From: Lyophyllum atratum
Taxonomy: Eukaryota > Basidiomycota > Agaricomycetes > Agaricales > Lyophyllaceae
Direction of reading: 5' to 3'
Assembly: GCA_014905825.1 (NCBI GenBank)
Contig: JACGCN010000002.1
Coordinates: 3,162,001-3,226,000, forward strand
DNA: 64,000 nucleotides
Each line of letters begins with the position of its first letter. Position 1 is the stretch's first letter. The notes under the pieces are model-generated. The model made no database searches. It had not been told where the DNA came from and was given only the letters and a program-made list of their open reading frames with translations. This document shows, piece after piece, positions 54,446-64,000 of the stretch. The position numbers and the translations under genes are program-made.

Positions 54446-56007
54446 ATGCGGCTCATGCGCCCCCTTGCAGCCTTGGTCGTCCTGACCGTCACTAGCTCGA
54501 CCTGCGCCATCTACGTGCCTCTGCGCGAGTATTCTGGTAACACTTTTTTCGACGGATGGGACTTCTGGGGAAATGTCGATAACACCACATGGGGTGCGCA
54601 GTTTATTTAGCTGCTAAAAGGATTATCTGAATGAACTTTTAGGAAACGTAACATACCTGGACCGAGGAGCCGCATCGCAACGGCGCCTAGCATATGTCAA
54701 CGAAGCTGGCCATGCAATTATAAAAGTCGATAATACAACCAATATTGCGCCCGCTACCCTAGTAAACCGTCCGTCAGTGCGTAGAGCAGTTTCTTCCTTG
54801 TTATCTATGCCGACGTCGAGACTGACGTTTGTTCTATCTACCAGATCCGACTGACCTCGAAGGATACATATGGGGTGGGCACACTGTGGATCATCGACGC
54901 CATACACCTGCCTTACGGATGCTCCGTACGCCATTCCTCCGTTTTCAAGACCCAGTGTTAATTTGCTCTTTACCCGGCTCCCAGGTATGGCCCTCTTTCT
55001 GGACCCTCGGCGTCGGCAAAGAATGGCCGGGCTCCGGCGAAATCGACATCATCGAGGGCATCAACCTCTCTAACAACAACCAGATGGCCCTGCACGCTGA
55101 TGCGGGCTGCGCACAGGCTGCGAATCCTGGCCAGAGCGGTAGGACACTCGAGGGCGACTGCTCGCTGGACCGTGGGTGCATCGTTGCAGAGACGAAGCCG
55201 AATAGCTTTGGGAAGGGCTTCGCTGACGCTGGGGGAGGAGTGTACGCGGTGCAGATGGATATCTCTGGAGTGTATATCTGGTTCTGGAGCGTGAGTCGCG
55301 TCTTTTTGGTGCAAGGCATCAATTCTTTTCTTCTGTTGGCTGAGACGAGGTTATAGAGGCCAGAAGTTCCTGCTGTAATCAAAACTGCGACCTCCGCGAC
55401 AAATATGGATACTGCTGCATTCGGCATCCCTTCAGCTTCGTACCCAGCCTCCGGTTGTGACGTCACGAAATACTTCGGTCCTCAGCAACTCATTCTACTA
55501 ACGACGCTTTGTGGTGCTTGGTACGTGTCTTATCTACACTACACCCAGTCTCCATATTCTGACTCACCGCCTGTCGTCCATAGGGCCGGCGTTCCAGACA
55601 TATACGCCAGCACTTGCCCGGGTAACTGCGTAAGTACACATCGTTTACCCTCCCACCTCCATCCCCATTTCTTGCCCCCACTTCGACTCCTTACTGACTG
55701 CCGCCACCCCCGACAGATCAACGACAACATTATCGGCCCTGGTAGCCCAAAATACGACACCGCGTACTGGCAAATCCCGTACATCCGCACCTACATCGCG
55801 GATAACCTCGCCCCGCCGCCGGGCTCGTCCTCTTCCACCACTGACTCCGGTTCGCCCACGACGACGGCGACGGCGACGAACGCGCCGACTGGGGGCACGA
55901 ATGCGGACACGGGAGGCAGTGGCAATGGGGCTGTGCGAGTGGGTGAGGGTGTGCTAAGTGCAGTCGGTGTGTTGGGTGCTGTATGGGTGCTGTGGGGTTT
56001 GGTGTAG
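54446..56007 (+). CDS. Glycoside hydrolase family 16 glucanase, secreted and GPI-anchor type
   Basis: Seven exons: 54446-54593, 54643-54776, 54845-54925, 54985-55290, 55357-55520, 55584-55629, 55717-56007. They total 1170 nt (389 aa) in phase. Residues 1-21 form a signal peptide (RPLAALVVLTVTSSTCA). The GH16 core shows GNTFFDGWDFW and WPSFWTLG, then GSGEIDIIEG, whose E-I-D-I-I-E supplies the nucleophile and acid/base glutamates. Family members in this fungal group cleave beta-1,3(1,4 or 1,6)-glucans of the wall. The C-terminus is Thr/Ser/Gly-rich and ends with a hydrophobic tail (VLSAVGVLGAVWVLWGLV), consistent with a GPI anchor. A decayed copy of its exon 2 lies about 1 kb upstream. Confidence 0.93.
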
Positions 56008-56496
56008 ATGAGTGTGAATGCATCATGTTTTATGGTAACCGTGTCTGGCGGAAGGTTTTTATGGCGTACTCTCTGTGTTTTGATCTGCCATGATACCCAG
56101 CTAGTACCTCTACTATGTATGTAGTTTCTTATCTCCGCGCTTCTATGTGTCGAGTCAATGTACAATGCCGTTGTGTCTCTGACTCTGAGCGCCGCCGGCG
56201 CGAGTATAGACACACGCGTGATGCGACGCGACGCGATCACATGGTCGATTCGAAGAATTGGCGATCAACACAACTTGAATCATTGCTGCTGATCATCGAG
56301 TGCATCGTCTAATCTGGATGTTGTCAGATGTTTGGGCCCATCCAGTCTTCGACTCGCACCAGTGACCAGCAGTGCTCTGACAATATGAAAGACAGCATGA
56401 AAAGAAGCTTGAACGCAGCCGGAATCTCTTCGAATCCTATGTCAAGGTACGTCTGACGAGTGAAAACCTGTTTCTCTCGTTAACACTATCCTTCCA
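56008..56496. other. Intergenic
   Basis: 3' flank of GH16. A short plus-strand frame from 56385 (MKDSMKKKLERSRN) precedes the HTH gene, but its splice phase does not join the HTH exon. Confidence 0.4.
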
Positions 56497-57428
56497 AGGA
56501 GGAGACCCGGATATCGGTTGTCGCGCAAAGAACGATCCATGATCAGGATACTTCAAAGTTATGATGTACCCAGGGCCGACATCGCAAAACGCATACCCTG
56601 CTCGCCAGGCACAGTCACAAATGTCGTCGACTCTGTGGGCGTAACTACGGCGTCCGACGGAGGCAACGATTGGGACTTCGTTGACGACGCGTTTCGGAAG
56701 GCTTACCCGCCCTTGAAGCTGGTACAGGAGACCTGGTGTAGTTCCTTGGCGCGAATAAATTTTGACTTGCTGCTATAGGAAGATTCCAAGGGCCGCACGG
56801 TGCAACCCGACGGAAGCGAGCAGAGAAGCCTTTTGGGTACAACCGTTGTCATTCAGGTACGTTGGGATCACTCATTCTTGCGTCAGCTCCATCGTTGATA
56901 TGCCATCTAGAGGGGAACAACTTCTACGAGTGGCCAGGCTGGTGGCTCTTCTGCTTCCACGTCTCGGACCACGCCTTCTTCGTCCCTTGCGGTAAAGACA
57001 TCTAAAATCTCGGAGATCTATGCGCTCATGACCATCAGCAGAAACGAACGCGTTTTCACGGCCTTAGGTCTGGAGGGTCTTCGCGTAATCGCGCCATAAT
57101 CGTCCGTACCTCATATCTCTCGTTCCGAATGCTGCTCATTGATCCGGTTCCAAAGATTGACATAGAATCCACGCCGGAGCCCGAGCTTGAGGAGAATCAA
57201 CCCCCGATTCCGAGCTTGCATCAATTTTTATCGAGCTTGGAACACGATCTCAGCGACATCATCGATGTGCTCACAGAACAGGATCTAGGCACCCATGAGA
57301 AGCTTTTTGCGCTTGCGACCTGGCCTGAGGACGAGCTACATAGGCTTTTCAAGGAGGCCCTTCCGCAGCTGACGGTCGCCCAGAGGTTTATGCTAGTCAA
57401 GGGCATGAAGAAGTCTGTAGATCAGTGA
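56497..57428 (+). pseudogene. HTH-family gene copy 1, frame-damaged
   Basis: An N-terminal helix-turn-helix-like segment (RKERSMIRILQSYDVPRADI, then AKRIPCSPGTVTNVV) is followed by DWDFVDDAFRKAYPPLKL. After an intron comes EDSKGRTVQPDGSEQRS, a Thr/Ser linker, KISEIYAL, and a C-terminal helical block from 57129 (PSLHQFLSSLEHDLSDIIDV, ALPQLTVAQRFMLVKGMKKS) ending at 57426. Between KISEIYAL and the C-terminal block the frame shifts relative to the related copy at 60.6 kb (2 nt shorter near 57033), and the expected acceptor AG is TG. The family is unknown to me beyond mushroom genomes. The HTH resembles resolvase/transposase-type DNA-binding heads. Confidence 0.6.
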
Positions 57429-58136
57429 CATGCCCATATACGAGTTGACGCGTGATTTGAACATGCATATCCGGTGTAAATATAGCGTTTCTGGGGTTAT
57501 ATGATAATGTAAAACCAATTGTGGATTGCTTTCGATTGATATGTCGCCATTCCTGGGCACCATACTAAGCATGTACATTTAGAGCTCGAAGGACTCTTGC
57601 CACAAATAGACGATGTGCTGTACACTTCGGGCATCTGAGCAAGCATCGTAGCAGTGCTTGAATTGGGAAGGCTTCATGTATCCAAAGCGTCATGTAAAGC
57701 ATGAAAAGCAAAACTCCAGCAGCGATAAGGAACAGCGCTAGCAGAGTGAGCGTACATATACAAGGGTCATCTGTCTTTAGGCTCCGGAACCAGCCATGGA
57801 CATGAAGATAAAATGTCAGTAAGTGTAGGGCTGCAATCGTTCGGAGACTGAGTTACTATCACTCGAGCCTGAAGGCGATAACAAGGGTTAATTATGACCT
57901 AGAAAGAGTTATAAAAGGGCTTGTATAGTCGATATAGTCTATCATGTTCGTGGAATGAAGGACGTAACAAATGGTGATATGATGCTAATGCTAGAAGGAT
58001 GGGTGGGCGACGTGGACACACAAAAGCTAGTAATACAGGAGGTAATCGTGAGGAGTCGTGAATGGGCTAGAAATACAAATGGTAGTCGTGCCGATGCAAA
58101 TGGTTTTATGCGAAAGTTCGTTAGAGCGAAGGTCAA
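57429..58136. other. Intergenic
   Basis: No gene seen. A TATAAAAGG element on the plus strand near 57911 has no clear downstream gene. Confidence 0.4.
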
Positions 58137-58877
58137 TTAGCGAAGGTCTACAGCAACGTCGGCTTGCCAAACGTCCTCGAAGACATTGCAGAGAGCCACG
58201 AGCACCATATGCTCGTAGCGGATGCCGGAGGGACCTAAGTGCCAGTCAGATGATCTTGCAGGTTCCGAGCGTGTTTTCTGTACGACGAAGGTGGATTAAT
58301 TCAATTGTATAACCAAGCGAGGTGAATGCATACCTCGATGAAACGTGCGAAATTCTGAGAAATCATTGCGCCAAGCTGTGCGCGGGTGACAGGTCCCAGC
58401 CCGGCAAGGTTAAGCTCAATGCTGCGCGCCCACTCAACATGCTCGTATCCTGGCCACTGTAAAGATAGAACAAGATCGATAAAGATGTACGATGACGAAT
58501 GAAAAAGGGAGACTAACGATGATGCGAAGTGTAATGCGTACGAGCCCAGTATGTACGAGAATTGTATCGCCGGCGCCCTGTATCATCGAAGCTAGGGCAT
58601 GTGCACTACGCGTGCTAAGCTCGCGCATCGGCACGCCCTGCTTCGAGTATCCTAGGTAGTCGAATGTGATCGCGCTATGCACCTGGTTCAAGCGTCCCGT
58701 CGCATTGCGCCATTTAGAGGCGGGCGTGTAAGGTGGCTGCGGTAGGCGCCGGCGGAAGGGCGAAACGAAAGAGGATGCAGCTTGCGTAGCGTTGGGTTGC
58801 ACTGCGTTGCCCAGAGAAGAGAACTGGGATTGACGAGAGGAGGGGACTGGTGGGTGCAGAGGGTTGATATAAGACAT
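58137..58877 (-). CDS. Conserved mushroom protein of unknown function
   Basis: Three exons, 58877-58518, 58456-58334 and 58277-58137 (624 nt, 207 aa), all phase 0 with good splice sites. A disordered Ser/Pro/Gln-rich N-terminus (~1-60) precedes a folded part: HSAITFDYLGYSKQGVPMRE, WPGYEHVEWARSIEL, ITRAQLG-like VTRAQLGAMISQNFARFIE, and a C-terminus YEHMVLVALCNVFEDVWQAD. I recall similar WPGYEHVEW proteins in many Agaricomycetes without known function. No catalytic motif or membrane segment is visible. It lies between the two HTH-family copies on the opposite strand and looks intact. Confidence 0.8.
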
Positions 58878-59809
58878 TTGGAGTGTTGAATGTGTTTGGT
58901 GGGAGAAGTGGAGGCCTTGGTGAGCTGGGTACTTCGATAAGACATGAAGCAGCTTACAGTGTATACTTATATCTGCTCTCGCCGAAGGTCAAAGGGGAGC
59001 GGGGGTAGGAGGAGAGTCAAAGAGGACATGCAAAGAGGACATGCAAAGCGGGGCGCGTCAAAGGTCAAAGCGATAATCAAGTCGAGTCCCAGAACGAGTT
59101 CCTAGTCGAGGACCTCATTCAAGTAGATGCCCATTGTTTAATACTTCGAAACAGCCTTTACAGATGTAAGGTAGAAGAAAGGGGACCTGTGTGGCGAAGA
59201 ATGTGATGAAGAAAGGGAGTACACTTTGATCGAGTCACAAAGACCGTTCACCGCGCAGTCATGGAACGAGATGTAGTAATCAGCAATCTTCCAATGTGAA
59301 GAGTAAAATCTTAATGTAATGAATGGCGGCTCACAAGATGAGACTCTGCAGGGAGAGTGCCATAATTCCCGTTGTTATCAACATTCGTAACTTTCGCCAG
59401 TCAAGCCTATGTCTCAAATTTACTAAGACTCTGTATCATGACTGACTACATCCCATAAGACCGCGGCCGCGAAATGTGGACCTGGGCTCACCGTAATCGC
59501 TGTCGTGTGTAAATTTTTTCAAGCACTTAGCCCAACGGAGGACACAGTGATCACTGTGATCCGAATTGATCACAACGAACTTTGAAGTCTGGTGTTGCGA
59601 CTTGTTTGGATATCCCGGGCTTGCCACAACCGCCTTTACCACCTTCTCATCGTCGCACAACCAGAAATCTACGTCTGTTTACCATACTGTATTCTTCATC
59701 TCGAATTTCGCGGAAAGAGTGCCCGCAAAGGTCTATTCGTCTTTGAATTTTACAGGATGGGGGGGTATGTACAATCTAGCAGTATTCCAGCGTGTCAATT
59801 TTAACTTCC
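58878..59809. other. Intergenic
   Basis: The left part should hold the promoter of the gene starting at 58877, with nearby repeats of AGAGGACATGCAAAG near 59018-59046. No further gene recognised. Confidence 0.4.
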
Positions 59810-61063
59810 AGTCCCATACCCGTGAACTGTACAGAAAGATATTGACTCGTGAAGAACGTTCTAAGATTCGCATACTAGCAGCGTATGGGATCCCGGGGAG
59901 TGATATATCGAGGATGTTGGAGCGCAGCTTGTCGGTTGTATACAACATCTTGAGCGGGAACAGCGGGAGTAGCGACGAGGGCGATGACTATGACTTTGTC
60001 AGCGAAGAATTTGCGACCCAGTATGCTCCGCTGATGACTGTGAGTCCTCCAACGATTGCTGCGCATGTCAGGCTAACACTAACATCACGTTCAGTTTACA
60101 AACCGTTCCCAGCTGCCCTCCATGCGGAATGAAAGGGTTGATTATATTCCTTTGACTATGCATGGTCTAATGTTGTTTTGCAGGGAACGAAGGCAAGATC
60201 GGTTCCTAGTGCATCTACCTCTCGGTCGACAACAGGCTCCGTAGTATGTACCTCCTTTCTTCTCGCTTCGTCTCCTGCAGAAACCAACTGTTTGTTGACG
60301 ACGGGTTTCGGAAGGCTTATCCACCGTTAAAACTGGTACGATTTCCTGGCGTAGTCCTGTACACACATACATTTCAATGTTTTACCATAGGAAGATTCCA
60401 AGGAGCACATAGTGCAACGGGACGGAACCGAGAAAAAACTCCTTTTGGCTACAATCGCTGTCACCATGGTACGCCGGGATTTCCCATCCTCAAGTTAACA
60501 CGATCTGAAATTCCATTCAGACGGGAACAACTTCTGCAAGTGCTCCCGCTGATGCTTCTTCTGTTTCCACCTCTCGGATTCCGCGAAAAGGCCCTTACAC
60601 GCGACAATCTCTGTCCTCTGGGGTAAGGGACAATTCAAGATCTCGGAGATATATGCACTCATTCCCGTATCAGCAGAAACAAACACGGCCCTACGCGCTC
60701 AGGGCTGCTGGGTCTTCGCGTCATCGTGCGATAACTGTCTGTACATCATGTTTCTCGCTTCGAATCCTGCTCATAGTTCTTGTTCCAAAGCTTGACCTAG
60801 AATCGTCACCGGAGCCCGAGGTTGACGAGATCCGATCCCCGCTTCCTGACTTGCCCCAATTTTTAGCGAACTTAGAGCACGATATAAGTGGCATCATGGA
60901 TGCACTCACTGAACAGGATCTAGGCACCCATGCGAAGCTTTTCGCGCTTGCCAGCTGGCCCGAAGACGAGCTACATAGCCTTTTCAAAGAGGCCCTCCCT
61001 CAGCTAACGGTCGCCCAACGGTTCATCCTTGTCAAGGGCATGAGGAAGTCTGTAGAGGTGTAA
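59810..61063 (+). pseudogene. HTH-family gene copy 2, probably damaged
   Basis: Same blocks as copy 1: HTH-like TREERSKIRILAAYGIPGSD then ISRMLERSLSVVYNIL, DYDFVSEEFATQYAPLMT, a second FRKAYPPLKL exon near 60300, EDSKEHIVQRDGTEKK, a Thr/Ser linker, and KISEIYAL (in a different frame from the linker). The C-terminal block SPEPEVDEIRSPLPDLPQFL then LVKGMRKSVEV ends at 61061. The AYPPLKL-like segment occurs twice (near 60030 and 60320), as if the gene were a fusion of two family members. The frame mismatch between linker and KISEIYAL suggests inactivation, though untypical splicing is possible. Confidence 0.55.
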
Positions 61064-62309
61064 CAGACTGCATCCTTGCTTTTCACGGGAATGAACAGCG
61101 ATGTAGTATGAGAAATACGCGTTCGATATATGTCGCCTATTGGCTAGGTGTTCTTAATAATGTATATATATATCCCAAGATGTAAAGATTGCTTCATCGT
61201 CCGAAAAATCAGCTCAAGAGGAGCTGACGCCGTTCCCCAGAGATACATGCTCCTCGATGGGCTGAGGAACTGGTATATATGAGGTACAGGTGCAGAATGC
61301 TAGTGCCGTCTAGTATCGATGATCTATGTTTACATCGTTGGACTTGCGCCATGAGATACTATTATCCTTGTGGTCTTGGCTAACATAGTTTTTGAACTAG
61401 GCGTATTCATCGGCTTCAAGGCCTTTCATGACCATCGAGTAAGGCTCCGTGACTCGCGGTCTCTCCGAACGTCCCCATACTCTGCAACATAGCATGATTG
61501 GGTGAGGATTCGGATAGTATGACTCATCTTCAGTAACATACACCCAACTTCCAATTGCCCCTATAAATGTAAATGTCGGGGCATATTGACGATGTCCTCA
61601 TGCCTCTCAAGCACCCTGAGCGTATCCACCAGTTTCCGAATGGGACACCACGGTTTGCTTGGAGGCATTCTCCAGCGTAGGGAGTCTAGGGTCAGGTCCG
61701 TAACACCCGTTTACAGGAATAGATACATAGACTACTGTGATGAAGACTTCTTGAGGGATTCTTACGCGTTGCCAAGAAATTGGAATGTCTTGCTGGGAGG
61801 ATGCAGTCCTGAAAAATGTCCCTAGCTTCACGGAGAGACGAGAAGCAATGACAGAACTACAAGGCTTGTCCTTTAACTAGCGGCCCCAAGACACAAGTTC
61901 GGAACTGACAGCGAGTACGACATGGTGACCTGTAGAGACGATGCGAGGAAAGATCCCGCCACGGGCTACGGCGGTGCGGCGCGATGATCCACCACCTGGA
62001 ACTCGGCAGAGGAAGAGCAAACTCGAATGAAGTAGGAGGTTTTCTGATATCGGAATGGATGAAACCCGCACGGGAGTCCACCGAGGCTGGCGATGTCGCT
62101 TCACGAAGCAAGGATCAAGCCTGGGCGAAGTGAGGACTCTCGACGCGAAATAATGCATATGGTGCCACTACTGTCAGTCGTTGGAGTAATCCATGAAGTC
62201 TCATGATGTGAGGGTGGCTAAAGTTGGCGCGGTGAAGAACGGAAGGGTTGTAAACAAGGAAGGATCGTCGGATTTGGTGGGTCGCGGTTAGAAGTCAGAT
62301 GATGACAAC
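61064..62309. other. No gene recognised
   Basis: Open frames of 75-95 codons on both strands without motifs. Confidence 0.4.
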
Positions 62310-62585
62310 TCGCGCCGATCAGTCATCCGCGGGTATCAACAAACTCCCACCTTGACCACTACAATGCACGCAAGACATCGCCTCTTTCGAGTTGAACCTA
62401 CCTCTGCGTGATGTCGGGGTACGCAAGTGGATGATCCTGCACCCGCGTAGCTGTACTAGGAAGTCGGACCAGCGTACTGTTCCATGAGGTGAGTCGCATA
62501 ATGACTTCACGAAGGTATCTGCAATGGTGAACCTCTTATGAACCCTCGAAATGTGTTTAAAGCCTTCCGTTGGAAGTTCGTCCAC
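62310..62585 (-). pseudogene. Fragment of an Agaricomycete-specific gene family
   Basis: The minus strand reads GFKHISRVHKRFTIADTFVK then SPHGTVRWSDFL, and after a probable intron GQGGSLLIP. I recall a repetitive mushroom family with the order R-V-x-x-x-F, GTVRWSDF and GGS-F-P, normally followed by a FHEPHPD block, which I do not find here. I therefore call it a remnant. Confidence 0.35.
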
Positions 62586-63327
62586 TTCTTTCTCCGAGGT
62601 TGATTGTCGTTATGCCTTTTTTTCGCCCTGCCCATCACAAGTTGCTGCCCGCTGCCCGTACCGCTACCCGTTCAACCGTTCGGAGCGCGATACATCTACG
62701 GCACCTCACAGCTTGCCTAGTGAGAATACATACCAGTTCTTACCTCTGGGGCAGGCTCGGTTTCGCGACTCAAGCGATACGTAAGTCCTCACTGCACCTA
62801 TGTCAGTACCGCCCTCCAATCCCAAACTTATGATATCCGTTATCTTCAGGATATCGCCGTCATGACGTATTCTATCATCCAGCGCTGTATTTTTGGCAAT
62901 CATAGACCTGAACGATTAATATCCGAGTGGCTCGAGATCGACAGAATCCGTCATTCTCGTACATTCAAATCTCCGATGTATTTCAGGCCCGTGTTGACGG
63001 TCAGGACCCTCCCCACCTAGTCCACTTTCTCTGAAGCGCCCGGAGACACACAGGCTCTAATTTTATCTGTAACTCGGTCCCCCTTTTGTTGCCCCCCAAA
63101 CCGGCGTACGGCGCTATTATAAGTGTGCAGTTACGCAACGCCCGACGATGTCTGACGACAACATTTGTCGACTTTCCATCGCACTGATTGCCGCCGGCCT
63201 CGGAACGAACCCAGCCCCGTTTCATTGAGGGCGAGGAACCCCAGGGTTAGTCTTTGCACAGTGTACCTTTATCGTCGTGTTAAAATACTTCTCCTTTCAG
63301 CTATTTTAGGTCCTCTGCCGATCACAT
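62586..63327. other. No gene supported
   Basis: A short plus-strand frame near 63150 (MSDDNICRLSIALIAAGLGT) could be a first exon of the 63328 frame but the splice path is unclear. Confidence 0.35.
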
Positions 63328-63738
63328 ATGTACCGGCAGAACGCATTCGTTTTCTTTGGGGACGCCCTTGACAAACCTGGCGATACCATAATTGCTCTTA
63401 CTATAACCCACTCACAACCCTGCTTTCTATTAGACTTTGACTGGCAGGTGCCAGCCACGATTTGTCACGGTGCGGGTGCCTGCCTCGACCACAAGGGTCG
63501 ATTGATGACAATTGGCGCTGGATTCGAGGTCGAGAACGGAAGGGTCATGCCAGGAACGCCTATCACAATGTTTTCTCCCCGGCATGGTGTCATCGCGATT
63601 TGCTATCTCGACTTCTGTGACTCTCTGACATGTGAACTTTCTGACAAAAGTTTGGGCTATCTTATCTCATGTTTTCGAGTGGTTATGCCCGATCTCCGGT
63701 TCATTGACATGTGTCTAAAGCCTTCTAGAAAAGCCTAA
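63328..63738 (+). CDS. Hypothetical protein, possible exon
   Basis: A 136-codon open frame with protein-like composition (GDTIIALTITHSQPCFLLDF, CHGAGACLDHKGRLMTIGAG). It may be one exon of a longer gene or contain an unrecognised intron (GTGCCAGCC donor-like near 63448). I recognise no family. Confidence 0.35.
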   Translation: MYRQNAFVFFGDALDKPGDTIIALTITHSQPCFLLDFDWQVPATICHGAGACLDHKGRLMTIGAGFEVENGRVMPGTPITMFSPRHGVIAICYLDFCDSLTCELSDKSLGYLISCFRVVMPDLRFIDMCLKPSRKA

Positions 63739-64000
63739 CCATCATGCGCTGCTAAGTAATGCAATCCTTCTCGTCTTACGATGCCGGCATTTGTTTATCA
63801 AGGCTCCATGAGGATGTCTACATACTGACAGCTGAACGCCTAGATCTTACAGTCCTTGACAGCCTTCGAGCGCTTCGTATTCTTGCTCATTGCGATATGT
63901 GGTAGTCTCCATGGCGTTACGCCTTCGAACATGCGGCGCAAAAAGGGATCGGTGCCGGTTAGCACTATCGTCGAGGAGCTGGAGGATGCCATCCTACTCG
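63739..64000 (+). other. Possible partial exon at the window edge
   Basis: The last ~90 nt read NMRRKKGSVPVSTIVEELED in one plus-strand frame and could be the start of an exon continuing outside the window. There is nothing firmer. Confidence 0.25.

Overview
This window looks like chromosomal DNA of a mushroom-forming basidiomycete (Agaricomycetes). Genes are split into many small exons by GT-AG introns of roughly 50-70 nt. The best hits are fungal: a POT peptide transporter, a P450, auxilin/SWA2, mitochondrial MetRS, a GPI-type GH16 glucanase, and a TKL kinase with the HGDLKGAN loop that I associate with mushroom kinases. All gene models were built by hand from splice signals. For each intact gene the exon lengths sum to a whole number of codons, which is an internal check. 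No database search was run.

Layout: ~0.56-2.1 kb, decayed amino-acid permease; 3.1-5.4 kb (+), PTR2-like peptide transporter; 5.9-9.3 kb (-), WW-like multi-pass membrane protein; 10.1-12.7 kb (-), TKL kinase whose N-terminus resembles that of the WW-like protein; 13.7-16.0 kb (+), IPT/TIG-TPR protein (copy 1); 16.6-18.0 kb (+), peroxisomal-type Nudix hydrolase; 18.8-19.9 kb (+), single-TM serine/proline-rich protein; 20-24 kb, gene-poor DNA with decayed repeats; 24.3-26.3 kb (+), cytochrome P450; 29.6-30.2 kb (+), small Gly-rich/coiled-coil protein; 30.6-31.5 kb (+), candidate Ragulator LAMTOR1-like protein; 31.5-38 kb, gene-poor DNA with a 3-unit tandem array and a second decayed repeat field; 38.0-40.9 kb (-), SWA2/auxilin, divergent from 41.1-43.2 kb (+), mitochondrial MetRS; 44-53.5 kb, copy 2 of the IPT-TPR gene (-), split by a 7.06 kb TIR transposon that itself holds an intact Copia retrotransposon; 54.4-56.0 kb (+), GH16; 56.5-61.1 kb, two damaged members of an HTH-containing family around an unrelated small gene; 61-64 kb, fragments.

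The most unusual signal is a recurring arrangement. Decayed copies of the 5' ends (promoter plus start region) of resident genes sit exactly beside other genes. Nudix promoter/5'-end relics flank both the kinase and IPT-TPR copy 1. A relic of the SWA2/MetRS divergent promoter abuts the 3' side of IPT-TPR copy 2, and a relic of a GH16 exon lies near its 5' side. The kinase also starts with a near-duplicate of the WW-like gene's first-exon motif. This suggests genes that enter at host 5' ends with duplication of the promoter. That is inference and needs comparative data.

The nested structure IPT-TPR copy 2 < TIR element (11-bp target duplication) < Copia element (5-bp target duplication, LTRs that look identical) gives a clear relative order of events.
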